Source: Kineosporia aurantiaca JCM 3230
GTDB taxonomy: Bacteria; Actinomycetota; Actinomycetes; Actinomycetales; Kineosporiaceae
Assembly: GCA_000719025.1 (NCBI GenBank)
Contig: JODP01000006.1
Coordinates: 124,001-188,000 of the forward strand
Reading direction: 5' to 3'
Length of the DNA stretch: 64,000 nt
The translations under genes were made by a program, and so were the position numbers. The notes under the pieces are model-generated. The model was given only the letters and a program-made list of their open reading frames with translations, did not search any database and was not told the DNA's origin. The first letter of the stretch is position 1; each line of letters opens with the position of its first letter. This document shows positions 40,898 to 49,937 of the stretch, in pieces.

Positions 40898-43303
40898 CTA
40901 CGAGGAGATGACGTTGTCCGTTGACAATCGCTGAGCGGGGGCGTTCTCGGCCTGTTCGAGAGCGCGCACGCTGGCGGCAATGAGGAGGGGAAGGGCAAGG
41001 ATGGCGGCGACGGCGGGAATCGCGACGCCGGAGTCGTTCATCAGGAAACCGATCAGCATGATCACGCCGAACGCCACCAGTCCCAGGCGCAGTACCGGAG
41101 AATGGAGGTAGGTCAGTTGCAGTGGCTTCAAACCCCAAGACACGGGGCGTGCGAGCACGAATGTCACGAAGGCTGCTGCGATGGGCACGAGACCGCTCAG
41201 AAGATAATTGCTAAACAGGATCCCGAGGTTCGCTGCGGCTTTGCGCCGGATCACGGAGACGGCGCCGCCATCGATCACGGTCTGGACGAAGCGGCCCAGA
41301 TGGGTCCAGTCCTCTGGCCCACGAAGCCAGTCCAATAGGGCGATCGAGGCAATCACTATGACGGTGCCCACGGTGATCGATGCGGCCCGGCGCACGCTGA
41401 TCCGCACGCCCAGGACCAAGAGCACCAGAACGACGAATCCGGGAATGATCGCCGGTGGCCCACCGAAGTCGCTCCCCCAGCCAGGAGTTCCGTCCACGAT
41501 GGTGGCCGCGATACCGATCGCGCCCACCGCTCCCGCGGCCAGTGCTCGATGGCCATGGTGGACCAAAACGTCGGCCAGAGCGATGGCCAGCAGCAGAGCG
41601 CCGGTGGCGAAGATCGAGAACGCCGGATTGCCGAAGCCGTAGAACCGGCCGGCCACGACCGGTTGCAGGCCCATCAGACTGGACAGCATGAGGTGTGAGC
41701 CGGTGACCACATCGGCGCCAAGTACGAACATCGTCATCGCGCCGACGGCACCGGTCGGCCCCAGAAGCGTGTGCTTCCAGGGGCCGAGGTTGGCGACCAA
41801 GGCCATCGGGACAACAAACAGGATGCTTGCAGCGGTAGCGGCCAAGCCTGGATGGTCGGCCCTCCACCAGGGCAGCAGGTTGGCCAGGAAGGTCGCGGCG
41901 GGGATACAGGCAAACACCACCGCCACCCGGCGGAGCAAGCGCAGCAGTAGAGCACGTCGAGCGGCAGCCTGGGTGATGCTGCTGTTACGCGAGCGGCGGC
42001 GCAGAATCAGGGTGGCCGCTAGGTAGAGCACCACCTGAGCGATAACGATGCCTGCGAAAAACACCGGGACGATCGGCGTGACCGCGGTCGAGGCCTGATC
42101 GATGTCGAGTAACTTGCGCTCTCGTCCCGCGGCATCCACGTGAAGGGCGACTGGACGCACTACCGAGCCGACAGCAGCCGGGGGAACGTTCACTCCCAGA
42201 CCCGACAAGATGGTCGGGAGCAGGTCGGTGGTTTGGGCCAGACCATTCTGACGCGTGGATGAACTGCCCAGCAGAGACTCACCATAATCGCCCCCGCCAG
42301 AATCACCCCCGCCCGGAACGGGGCCAGTAGCCGCGAACGCCTGCAACCGCGATTTCGCACCGGAGTCCGCCAGCGAGGCGAAGTACACCGTGGCGTTGTT
42401 CGGAAGCTCAGCCAAAACTGCTGCCAGACGAGCTTCTACAGCCGCCACCTGCTCCGAGCGCGGTAAGGCATAGGACCCAGCAAGAGCTGGGACAGCGCCT
42501 GTGTTTCTATAGTGCTGATCGGCTGGATCGATGATGGCGCCCAGGTCGACAGCGAGAAGCTGGGGGCTGGTCGACAGAGCTGCACCGACATCCTCAGCCA
42601 AGGCAGCCGGGTCCTGATGACTGCCCGCCCACACATGGGACGCCTGCCCGTCAGAGTCGGCCAAAGCCACAGCAGCCCCTGCTCCCACCGCTGCCGAACG
42701 GACATGGCTGCTGTTCAGCGCATCCCCGAGCAGACCCAGCCGGGCATCGAAGTCATCCTCCTGGGCTTGCGTGACGTAGCGGCCCCACTGCTCCACCAAG
42801 CCGCTGCCACCAGGCTCAGCAACGGAAACGCGCGGGTTGCGGCACACCGCCTCGCCATCCCGGGCTTTCTCGTCAGCGGCACGAGCGCCTGCCGAGACGC
42901 CTAACCAGCCGTCAACCGGGCAAGTGCTGGAACGGATACTGCGTACAGCCAGCCAACCGGAGGAACCAGTTTTCAAAAGGTTATGGAGCGCAGGCTGTTC
43001 GTCCCCCACGTCACTCCAGCGCAGCCCACCCGTTCCCAGCAGGACGACAGGTCCTGGCACAGACCCTGTCGAAGCCTTGGCCGCTGCGGCGGGCAACAGG
43101 ATCCCAGAGAGCAACGTCACCAACACGACCAGTGCTGCCCATTTCCCTGCTCGAAATTTCACCTCGGCACTGTATTGCCTGAGACAGGGGCGTCCCGTCC
43201 CCGTAAGTCCGCCACTACTCGAAGAGCCGCCGGATAATGAGTGCCTTACGCGGTCAAGACAAGAACCAACCACTGCCAGCCAGTCGCAGCGTGAGCGGGT
43301 CAC
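40898..43303 (-). CDS. large polytopic membrane protein with sulfatase-like ectodomain
   Basis: An integral membrane protein of up to 801 residues. An N-terminal hydrophobic segment (W-A-A-L-V-V-L-V-T-L-L-S-G-I-L-L-P) precedes an extracellular domain of about 330 residues that ends with G-L-A-Q-T-T-D-L-L-P-T-I-L-S-G-L-G-V, the pattern of alkaline phosphatase/sulfatase-fold domains. About ten transmembrane helices follow. The layout matches conserved actinobacterial envelope proteins of unknown role. The start is uncertain: GTG 43162 (V-K-F-R-A-G-K-W) would begin just before the first helix and gives 754 residues. The TAG stop (40898-40900) lies in the inverted repeat of the IS21 element, so the native C-terminus is cut. 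Confidence 0.75.
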   Translation of the reverse strand: MTRSRCDWLAVVGSCLDRVRHSLSGGSSSSGGLTGTGRPCLRQYSAEVKFRAGKWAALVVLVTLLSGILLPAAAAKASTGSVPGPVVLLGTGGLRWSDVGDEQPALHNLLKTGSSGWLAVRSIRSSTCPVDGWLGVSAGARAADEKARDGEAVCRNPRVSVAEPGGSGLVEQWGRYVTQAQEDDFDARLGLLGDALNSSHVRSAAVGAGAAVALADSDGQASHVWAGSHQDPAALAEDVGAALSTSPQLLAVDLGAIIDPADQHYRNTGAVPALAGSYALPRSEQVAAVEARLAAVLAELPNNATVYFASLADSGAKSRLQAFAATGPVPGGGDSGGGDYGESLLGSSSTRQNGLAQTTDLLPTILSGLGVNVPPAAVGSVVRPVALHVDAAGRERKLLDIDQASTAVTPIVPVFFAGIVIAQVVLYLAATLILRRRSRNSSITQAAARRALLLRLLRRVAVVFACIPAATFLANLLPWWRADHPGLAATAASILFVVPMALVANLGPWKHTLLGPTGAVGAMTMFVLGADVVTGSHLMLSSLMGLQPVVAGRFYGFGNPAFSIFATGALLLAIALADVLVHHGHRALAAGAVGAIGIAATIVDGTPGWGSDFGGPPAIIPGFVVLVLLVLGVRISVRRAASITVGTVIVIASIALLDWLRGPEDWTHLGRFVQTVIDGGAVSVIRRKAAANLGILFSNYLLSGLVPIAAAFVTFVLARPVSWGLKPLQLTYLHSPVLRLGLVAFGVIMLIGFLMNDSGVAIPAVAAILALPLLIAASVRALEQAENAPAQRLSTDNVISS

Positions 43304-43802
43304 AGGTCCGGACCGGTGTCGGGGCCAGCTCTAGCCATCGCCGTTGGTCAAGAGCGTGCACACCGGACTTCTCCTCGGAGGCCCGCGCCGTTGAACGCGC
43401 ACCCCGGCCGCCGTGGTAAGTGGACGTGGTCACGGCTTAGGCCGAGCTGCCATGGGGAACAGCCAGGCGGTTCGCCGGGTTCTACGAGGTGCCGCACCGG
43501 TCCATGACCCCGGGCCTCACCTTCAGCCACTACGAGTGGCCTTTCGCCGAGAGGCGTCTGCCGGAGCGGTTGTTGTGGAGAAGGGGCGGTAGCGGTTGCT
43601 ACCGCCCCTTCTGATTGTCTGGCTGAGGGTGCTGCTGTTTGCGACGCCGGCCCGCAGCAGTGTCGATCTGGTGGTCCAGGCCCTGAGCCGGTATCGGGAC
43701 CCGGGCGTACCCCATCCAGCGGTCGTTAGATGAGGCGCAAAAGGTGGAAGGGCGCCCCCGGTGCGGGAGCGCCCTTCGCGGTCAAAGCTGTGATGCGCCT
43801 GG
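43304..43802. other. intergenic region with two strong hairpins
   Basis: Hairpin 1: AGAAGGGGCGGTAGC (43579-43593), loop GGTT, perfect complement 43598-43612. Hairpin 2: GAAGGGCGC (43747-43755) with GCGCCCTTC (43769-43777). A plus-strand frame ending inside hairpin 1 (about 43445-43614; R-F-A-G-F-Y-E-V-P, then L-T-F-S-H-Y-E-W-P-F) may be the tail of a lost gene. Hairpin 2 could end the minus-strand remnant at 43803. Confidence 0.55.
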
Positions 43803-43953
43803 TCAGACTGCGCGTGCCTCTAGCCAGCGGGTGGCCTGCTCATCGCTGAGAACGTAGTGGGCCTCGGCGGGATAGCTGGCGCCGAGCTGGGGGGCCCCAC
43901 GCAAAAGTAAGCAGGCCCGCGCCGCTGATGCCGGGGATCTTCGGGGTCTTCAT
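43803..43953 (-). pseudogene. small frameshifted gene
   Basis: From ATG 43953 the frame reads M-K-T-P-K-I-P-G-I-S-G-A-G-L-L-T-F-A-W-G-P, reaches a homopolymer run (GGGGCCCCCC) near 43890 and turns into Arg-rich nonsense. In the neighbouring frame the sequence continues as Q-L-G-A-S-Y-P-A-E-A-H-Y-V-L-S-D-E-Q-A-T-R-W-L-E-A-R-A-V and stops at 43803. Joining the halves gives a plausible protein of about 50 residues, so one base was gained or lost in the G/C run. The family is unknown. Confidence 0.5.
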
Positions 43954-44303
43954 GCCGAGCACCCTGAGCTGCTGGTGGAGCGTGCGTCCCGCCGTGAACC
44001 TGTTCCGGGTTGCATGCTTGACGTCCGGTCCGGACCGGGGTCCGGCGCGGTGGCCGGGATGGGTGAGGAGTGCGCTGGCTCGGTCATGACGACCATCTAG
44101 GGGCACCGGGTGCCTTAAGGTCGCGCGCTCTTAGGAGGACCTGGTTGTTGGGGCCATGCAGCAGACCGTGCGTGGGCGAGTCGCTAATTGGTGCCGGCAC
44201 TGAGCTGAAGTCCGCAACTACTGCACCTGACCTTTCCTGTCGGTACCCACGGCTACGGTCCCGGGCATGGGACAGGGCAGAACGTTGTGGGTGGAACCCG
44301 GTC
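43954..44303. other. no gene recognised
   Basis: About 350 bp between two gene remnants. No supported frame, hairpin or repeat was seen. Confidence 0.4.
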
Positions 44304-44423
44304 CGGCACGCTGACGAGGTCGCCCGGTTCTGGGCGAAGATCGTCAAGGGCCCGGGCGAGCGGGACTGCTGGCTGTGGGTCGGTGCGATCGCCGAGGATG
44401 GTTACGGCCGAACCGTCGCCTAT
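44304..44423 (+). pseudogene. HNH-type protein N-terminal fragment
   Basis: About 40 codons (R-H-A-D-E-V-A-R-F-W-A-K-I-V, D-C-W-L-W-V-G-A-I-A-E-D-G-Y-G-R) match the typical beginning of phage- and plasmid-type HNH endonucleases, where this block precedes the HNH fold. The frame then dissolves and no HNH residues follow, so only a fragment remains. It lies about 260 bp before the leader of the second conjugation operon. Confidence 0.5.
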
Positions 44424-44683
44424 TCATCACCTGCGGCTCCGAGGCCACCCGCATATGCGTCAGAAGCTCCTCCACGTCGGTCTGATGCAAGCTTTCGTCG
44501 AGGTCCATCTCCAGCCTGCCGGGAGCGTCGCCAAGCTGGGCGGGCAGAGGCGTTCGTTCCGCGCGACTTCCCATCAGAGCTCCAAACCGCCGCGCTGACG
44601 ATCAGATTTTAGGAAGCCGGAACTCGTCGCAGCGGCTAAGAGCGGCCTGGAGGCAGCCTCAAAGGCGCTGGTCAAAGGCACAA

Positions 44684-44701
44684 TGGAACACATCGTGGAA
44701 C
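44684..44701 (+). promoter_or_regulatory. TGGAAC direct repeat (operator/promoter motif)
   Basis: TGGAACACATCGTGGAAC: two GGAAC cores 12 bp apart. The same TGGAACAnnTnGTGGAAC occurs at 63633-63650 before the paralogous gene at the right edge, and I found it nowhere else. Confidence 0.65.
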
Positions 44702-44707
44702 GTCCAT

Positions 44708-44737
44708 CTGGTGGTTTTGAACTCAGGAACCCACCAG
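44708..44737 (+). promoter_or_regulatory. leader hairpin before the small ORF
   Basis: CTGGTGG (44708-44714) pairs with CCACCAG (44731-44737). The 3' arm is immediately followed by the ribosome binding site GAAGGA for ATG 44752. A comparable hairpin precedes the gene at 63708. Confidence 0.5.
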
Positions 44738-44751
44738 GAAGGACTCCCACG

Positions 44752-44889
44752 ATGTCGGAACGAGTAAGCCACAGCCGTCCGGGGCCGGAGCTGGCGTCGA
44801 CGACGGCCCACCATTGGGCCGCTTGCGTTACACGCCCTTACCGAGCCCCTGTGGTGTCGCCCAAGCATGCCTGCGGTGGTGAGCACTGA
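44752..44889 (+). CDS. 45-residue leader peptide/small protein
   Basis: A short gene, ATG 44752 with AGGAAGGA upstream, ending at TGA 44887-44889, which overlaps the ATG of the next gene (TGATG). The product is polar and basic (M-S-E-R-V-S-H-S-R-P-G-P) without a membrane segment. The overlap and position suggest that its translation opens the start of the membrane protein gene, that is, a coupling leader. No family recognised. Confidence 0.5.
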   Translation: MSERVSHSRPGPELASTTAHHWAACVTRPYRAPVVSPKHACGGEH

Positions 44890-45866
44890 TGCTGCATCGT
44901 CCCCACGCGCGTCCTCCGGCCGGCCGATCTGCCGTGGGACAGCGCACCGGCTGGTTGATCGGTGCACTCGCCCTGATGGTGGGCGCACTCGCGGCCTTTG
45001 TCTTCAGTGCTGGTCCGGGCATCCTGTCGCGTCCTGACGGCACCGAGCGCCAAGCGGCGTTGCCGGGCTCGCCCAGGGCAGGCGTGGACAGTCCGGGAGC
45101 GCCGCGGGCTTCGTCTTCAGCCTCCGATAGTTCGCCGCGCATCGAGGCCGACCGAGACGCGGTGGCCGCCCGTCCCATGCCCGACACGGGCACGGGCCGC
45201 GAGTACGGGTGGGCGGAGCCGTCCACCCGCAATCCGCCCGCGCCTTATGAGCTCCCCGCGGCCACCGGCACGGACGACCTCGGTGTGGCGACCGGTTTTC
45301 CCTCCACCGCCGAGGGAGCGATCGCGCAGCTGGTGGCCATCGTCACCGCGACGGCTGCCTCGTCGTCCGTGCCCGGCGTCGAGCCGGTCCGCCGGGCGTG
45401 GACGGCCCCCGGTGGTCCGGACGCGGGGCAGTGGACGTGGCGGACGATCATGCGGCAATTGCTGCAAGCCCTGGACGCCCCTGCCGCAGGATCGCTGGGC
45501 GTGCAGGTCTCGGCCCGTCCGGCCATGGCGCTGGTGAAGGACACCGGGGAACGGGATGTTGGTTCCGGCTGGGCCGTGGTCTGCCTCGACATCGCCCTGG
45601 ACCTGCAGGTCGGCGGCAGGACCCACCACGGCGTCGTCGCCGACTGCCAGCGCATGATCTGGGCCGGCGACCGCTGGCTCGTCGGGCCCGGACGGGTCCC
45701 CGCCCAGCCGCCGTCGCAGCCAGAGCCGTTCAGCGACGCCGCCTACGACGCGGGTTTTCGTGAACTGGTCCAGCAACCGTCCCGCGTTGCTCCCAGCCGT
45801 TACAGCGGTGGACCCACCCGTGGGGTACTTCCGGCGGGCCGCTCGCGAGCTGGGGGCATCGCGTGA
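44889..45866 (+). CDS. VirB8/TcpC-like conjugation membrane protein
   Basis: A 325-residue bitopic membrane protein. The short N-terminus (M-L-H-R-P-H-A-R-P) precedes one hydrophobic segment at about 22-42 (L-I-G-A-L-A-L-M-V-G-A-L-A-A-F-V-F). A Ser/Pro linker follows, then a periplasmic-side domain (about 130-290) with G-V-A-T-G-F-P-S-T-A-E-G-A, W-A-V-V-C-L-D-I-A and Q-R-M-I-W-A-G-D-R-W-L-V-G-P-G. This single anchor plus NTF2-like exported domain is the architecture of VirB8/TcpC proteins. A related N-terminus starts at 63708. The stop overlaps GTG 45863 of the next gene. The family call is architectural. Confidence 0.6.
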   Translation: MLHRPHARPPAGRSAVGQRTGWLIGALALMVGALAAFVFSAGPGILSRPDGTERQAALPGSPRAGVDSPGAPRASSSASDSSPRIEADRDAVAARPMPDTGTGREYGWAEPSTRNPPAPYELPAATGTDDLGVATGFPSTAEGAIAQLVAIVTATAASSSVPGVEPVRRAWTAPGGPDAGQWTWRTIMRQLLQALDAPAAGSLGVQVSARPAMALVKDTGERDVGSGWAVVCLDIALDLQVGGRTHHGVVADCQRMIWAGDRWLVGPGRVPAQPPSQPEPFSDAAYDAGFRELVQQPSRVAPSRYSGGPTRGVLPAGRSRAGGIA

Positions 45867-48800
45867 ACCCGGCCGGCGACACTCTGCGGCGGCCACCGAC
45901 CAGGGGGCCGCAAGCGCCGCCCGATCGTCGCCGGTCCGCCCGCGTCCTGGCGCTGGCGTGGGCCGTGGCGGCCGGTGTGATCCTGCTGGTCCTGGTGGCC
46001 GGAATCCCCACCGTCCTGTGCGTGTTCGGCAGTACCCCGCACTCTGTCGCGACGCAGCTGATGGACGTGGCCCGGACCGGACGCCTCGAGCGCCTGGTGC
46101 CCGGGGTGGCCGGCCTGCTGGCCTGGTGCTGGTGGCTGGGCGTGGTCCTGGAAATCGGCCAGGAACTCCTCGTCCAGGTCCGCCACCAACGGCTGCTGCG
46201 GACACAAGCGCAGGAGGGCGAGCCGGGAGTACCGCTGGCCTATGCCCGCCCCCGGACCGCACCGCAGCGCTGGCGGATCCGCGCCCTGGTCGCCGGTCTG
46301 GTCATCGCACCGGCCTCGGCACCGGTGAGCGCCCTGGCCGTCCCGGTCGCTGCCAGCGCGCCTGCTCCGTCGCCCAGCGTGTCCACCGCTGCCGGAACAC
46401 CCTCTCCATCACCGCATCTCACCGCATCGACGGCGCCCTCACCGGGCCCCACGCCCATCACCGCCCGCCCGGCCGGGCCATCGCCCACCTCACCACCAGC
46501 AGGAGCGACCGCGGGCAGCCCGGCACACCCGGAACACCCGGGCGTCCGGACCGTCACGGTGACGGCGGCGGGCCCGCACGCCACCTTGTGGGGGATGGCC
46601 GAGCAGTACCTCGGCGACGGCACCCGCTGGCACCAGATCTGGGAGCTGAACGAGGGACGGCGCCAGGACGACGGGTCCCTCATGCGCGAGCCGGGCATGC
46701 TCTGGCCCGGCTGGAGGATCGTCGTTCCCGACACCCGTGACCAGCCCCCGGCAGATGCCACCGATCCGGGCGAGGGTGCCGCTGGCACGCCCGGGGCGCA
46801 GCGGCCCGTCGCCCGGGACGCAGGGCATACCCGCACGCAGACATATACGGTCGTCGCGGGGGACCGGCTCGGGGACATCGCCGCCCGATTCCTCGGTGAT
46901 GTGGATGCCTATCCGCGCCTGCAGCAGCTCAACCGGCAGGACGTCCCTGACGCCGACCTCATCCAGACCGGCGAGCAGCTCCAGCTACCGGCCGACGGGC
47001 ACGACCGCGGACAGCGCGCCCACGCCGCCGGAATCACCACCGCTCCCGCCGGTAGCAGGAGGACGCCGCAGCCATCACGGCCCTCGCCTTCGCCCCGGCC
47101 GGCGCAGCCGCCGCGCGACACCAGCACCCCTCCACATCGGCCCCGCCCGACGCGGGCGCCGGACTCAGGCCCGCCCACCCCGACCCGGGCCGCTCCCGCC
47201 ACACCCACCGCCGGACCCACCGTCGCACCCACGACCACATCACGGGCCGCAGCACCGCGGACAGGTTCCCAGACCAGCACCACGACAACGGTTCCGCGGC
47301 GGACACATGCCACCGGACCTGTCCGTCCCGGACCCTCGGGTGCGCACACGTCGGGGAAATCCGGCGGGCACGGCCCGCTGATCTCCTGGTTCCTGGGGGT
47401 GCTCGCCGCGCTCACTGCGTTCGTCCTGCTGCTCCAGGGAGGCACGCGGCGGGCCCGAACTGGTTCGCCCTCGCGGTCTCTCCGGCGCGGTCGGCCAACT
47501 CGCTTCGATCCTGCGGACGCTGAACCGGCTTCCTCCCCCGGTCGCCCCGAGGCATCGCGGGAGCAGGAATGGCCGACCGAAGCACCTTCTTATGCCCTTG
47601 CTTCGGGCAGGGCACCGGCGTCCGCCATCGACCAGGCACGCGCCGCGATCCACCGCCTGGCCCACGACATCCCGCCGTCTCCTACTCCTGAGGACGTCGA
47701 GCCGCCGTTGCCGTCCGGGCCGACACGCCTGCCGACCGAATCCCAGCGAGTGCCGGATCTCAGGCCCGTGGCCGGTCGGCCGGAACAGCCACTGAGCACG
47801 GCACCGGACACCACGCCGTCCCGCCCACGCCCCCGGATCTCACCGGCAGCCGACACCCACCTATCCGCGGACGAGCGGCACACCCGCCCCGCGAATGCCC
47901 AGCCCGGCGAGCACCGGTGGACTCCGGGAGAGCCCGAATCGACCGGGACCATGCCCGGGCAGGAGCCGGACCTCAACCAGCCGCACCGCGAGATCATCTA
48001 CCGGGGAGAACCTCTCATCCGCCGGGCGCATCCGGACGAGCAGCGGCCAGCCGCAGACCCACCCGTCCCCGGTGAACCGCAACGGGAACCGGCAACGGAA
48101 CACCGGGCACCCCGCCACCGCGCGGCCCCGGCACCCGCCCATTCCGCTCCTCGCGCACACCCCTCTGCCGACACCAGACGTCCCGGCTCACCACCAGCGG
48201 TCGAGGTGGACTCTGCCTCCCTCCACCGCCCCTCACATGACGGTGCTGCCGATCGGGAGCAGGTGGCACCGGCACCAGCACACCCCAAGCCCTCCCGCCC
48301 CCGACCGGTCGTGACGACACCGCACGGGCAGGAGAACGGCGGGAATCGTGCAGCTACGGAACCGCCGTCACCGAACGGGCCGGCCCGTATCCGTATGCTC
48401 GGCGAGCCCGCCGTCCTCGACAGCACCGGTACCCCCGTTGCGGGCCTGCGGCGGCAGGCACTCGCCCTGCTGCTGTACCTGGCTGTCCACCCCGACGGGG
48501 CATCGGCCGAGGACATCACCGAAGCCCTCTGGCCCGACGCCACCGTCGCCAGCGCCACCAAGCGCCTGCACACCGAGGCCGCCAACCTGCGGCGCACCAT
48601 CCGCATCGCCGCCGGACGCGCTGACGACAGCCTCTACAAGCCGGTCACCACCACCCGCGACACGGGGCAGTACCGCCTCCAGGGCAGCCTCGACGTGGAC
48701 CTGTGGGCCTTCCGGGACGCCCTGGCCCGCGCCGCCTCCGACCCCGGCCACCGCGAGAAGCACCTGCGCGTGGCGGTGGCCCTGCACACCGGGCCCTTCG

Positions 48801-49129
48801 CCGACGACGGGGTCAGCGGCTACGCCTGGCTGGCCTCCCACCGCGCCCAGGTGCGCCGCCTGGGCGCCCAGGCCCGCCGGGGCCTGGCCGCTCTCATCCA
48901 GGACGAGCAGCCTGACGAGGCCGCCGACCTCAGAAAGACCGCGGACCAACTCGACTACCGCTCGCCGTCCGCACTGACTCAGGAACCAGCCCGGGAACCT
49001 GCTCAGGAATCGATCGACAAGTCCGGTCAGGAACCGGTCCGGGACCATCCGGCGGCTCCGCTATCCCTTCCGGCCCTGCCGCCGCACCATCCGCGCACCC
49101 CCGAGCCCGAGGAGGACACCCGTGCATGA
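45863..49129 (+). CDS. LysM-BTAD multidomain membrane protein
   Basis: A 1088-residue protein. Two hydrophobic segments near the N-terminus (about 32-52 and 80-100) and a third after about 140 lead into two LysM-type repeats: T-L-W-G-M-A-E-Q-Y-L-G-D-G near 245 and Y-T-V-V-A-G-D-R-L-G-D-I-A-A-R-F-L-G-D near 330. A long Pro/Thr-rich region with one further hydrophobic segment (about 507-525) follows. The C-terminus (about 835-1050) has the winged-helix plus BTAD layout: R-I-R-M-L-G-E-P-A-V-L-D, L-A-L-L-L-Y-L-A, I-T-E-A-L-W-P-D-A and T-K-R-L-H-T-E-A-A-N-L-R-R. This combination recurs in actinobacterial conjugative elements. GTG 45863 overlaps the upstream stop; the function is unproven. Confidence 0.8.
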   Translation: MNPAGDTLRRPPTRGPQAPPDRRRSARVLALAWAVAAGVILLVLVAGIPTVLCVFGSTPHSVATQLMDVARTGRLERLVPGVAGLLAWCWWLGVVLEIGQELLVQVRHQRLLRTQAQEGEPGVPLAYARPRTAPQRWRIRALVAGLVIAPASAPVSALAVPVAASAPAPSPSVSTAAGTPSPSPHLTASTAPSPGPTPITARPAGPSPTSPPAGATAGSPAHPEHPGVRTVTVTAAGPHATLWGMAEQYLGDGTRWHQIWELNEGRRQDDGSLMREPGMLWPGWRIVVPDTRDQPPADATDPGEGAAGTPGAQRPVARDAGHTRTQTYTVVAGDRLGDIAARFLGDVDAYPRLQQLNRQDVPDADLIQTGEQLQLPADGHDRGQRAHAAGITTAPAGSRRTPQPSRPSPSPRPAQPPRDTSTPPHRPRPTRAPDSGPPTPTRAAPATPTAGPTVAPTTTSRAAAPRTGSQTSTTTTVPRRTHATGPVRPGPSGAHTSGKSGGHGPLISWFLGVLAALTAFVLLLQGGTRRARTGSPSRSLRRGRPTRFDPADAEPASSPGRPEASREQEWPTEAPSYALASGRAPASAIDQARAAIHRLAHDIPPSPTPEDVEPPLPSGPTRLPTESQRVPDLRPVAGRPEQPLSTAPDTTPSRPRPRISPAADTHLSADERHTRPANAQPGEHRWTPGEPESTGTMPGQEPDLNQPHREIIYRGEPLIRRAHPDEQRPAADPPVPGEPQREPATEHRAPRHRAAPAPAHSAPRAHPSADTRRPGSPPAVEVDSASLHRPSHDGAADREQVAPAPAHPKPSRPRPVVTTPHGQENGGNRAATEPPSPNGPARIRMLGEPAVLDSTGTPVAGLRRQALALLLYLAVHPDGASAEDITEALWPDATVASATKRLHTEAANLRRTIRIAAGRADDSLYKPVTTTRDTGQYRLQGSLDVDLWAFRDALARAASDPGHREKHLRVAVALHTGPFADDGVSGYAWLASHRAQVRRLGAQARRGLAALIQDEQPDEAADLRKTADQLDYRSPSALTQEPAREPAQESIDKSGQEPVRDHPAAPLSLPALPPHHPRTPEPEEDTRA

Positions 49130-49901
49130 CCGACCAGCCGCCAGCCAGGACTTCCGCCAGCGCCTCGCCGACTGGATCCACGACGATCCTGACGGGGCGG
49201 TCATCGCCGTCGGCTGCTTCGTCCTGGGGATCAGCGCCTTCTCCGGATCAGCCAGCCACATCCTGCGCGTGGGCGCTTATCCCACCGTCCACGTCACGAA
49301 CTGGCTGGTGTGGACCGTCGCCGGCAGCCTGGAAGCGCTCGCCGCGCTCGCGACCTGGGAACTGCGCCACCGCTCGGGAATCAGGAAGATGCTGCCGGGC
49401 CTCATCTTCGGAGTATCGATCGCGTTCATCATCCTGGCCAACCTCGCTGCAGCCGACGCCAGCTCCTGGGCCGCGCGCCTGCCATGGGCACAGGCGTACG
49501 CGGTTGTGCCGCCCCTGTCGTTCCTGTCAATCGCCGCCCTCCTCGAGACACGATCATGGGGTCGGCGGCAGCAGCCGCATCCCCAGCGAAGTGGCCGGGT
49601 TCGCCACCGCCCAGGAGGCGCGATGGACGGACGCGACACGACGACTCGTGGCGGTCACGATCGGGCGTTGACACCGAAACCGCCAGCCAAGCCGTCCGAT
49701 CCGACCGCTCAGCCGGGAGAGTTGCGTCGTGACGCTGTTGCCCGGTGGGTCAGAGAGGGGCGCGACTGGCAATCGATGGTTCGTGCGGGCCAGAGCATCT
49801 TCGAAGTGGGTGCCACCACGATCAAGCGTGACATTCGGCGTGCACGGTCAGCAGCGGAGCGGCTGGACGATGAAGCAGACCGCGGAGCGACAGGTCCCTG
49901 A
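49122..49901 (+). CDS. DUF2637-like membrane protein (Spd-like)
   Basis: A 259-residue protein overlapping the LysM-BTAD gene by 8 bp. It has four hydrophobic segments in the first 145 residues (A-V-I-A-V-G-C-F-V-L-G-I-S; W-L-V-W-T-V-A-G-S-L-E-A-L-A-A-L; L-I-F-G-V-S-I-A-F-I-I-L-A-N-L; V-V-P-P-L-S-F-L-S-I-A-A-L-L), the pattern of DUF2637 proteins found on actinobacterial plasmids and thought to help intramycelial spread. The C-terminal part is a soluble, basic helix-turn-helix-like region (V-G-A-T-T-I-K-R-D-I-R-R-A-R). GTG 49122 is the likely start. Confidence 0.65.
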   Translation: MHDRPAASQDFRQRLADWIHDDPDGAVIAVGCFVLGISAFSGSASHILRVGAYPTVHVTNWLVWTVAGSLEALAALATWELRHRSGIRKMLPGLIFGVSIAFIILANLAAADASSWAARLPWAQAYAVVPPLSFLSIAALLETRSWGRRQQPHPQRSGRVRHRPGGAMDGRDTTTRGGHDRALTPKPPAKPSDPTAQPGELRRDAVARWVREGRDWQSMVRAGQSIFEVGATTIKRDIRRARSAAERLDDEADRGATGP

Positions 49902-49937
49902 GGAGCACCCGCGTTGCAGCCTGGCAGTCCTGTCGGA

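Larger units (their letters stand above)
38030..40901 (+). mobile_element. IS21-family insertion sequence, complete
   Basis: About 2.87 kb with terminal inverted repeats GTAGGCGGACAG (38030-38041) and CTGTCCGCCTAC (40890-40901), plus internal end-repeats of the GATCTCCCTGTC type near both ends (about 38068 and 40830), as usual for IS21. It contains istA and istB with a 4-bp overlap. The right end abuts and terminates a large membrane protein gene on the other strand. I saw no clear target duplication. Confidence 0.85.
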
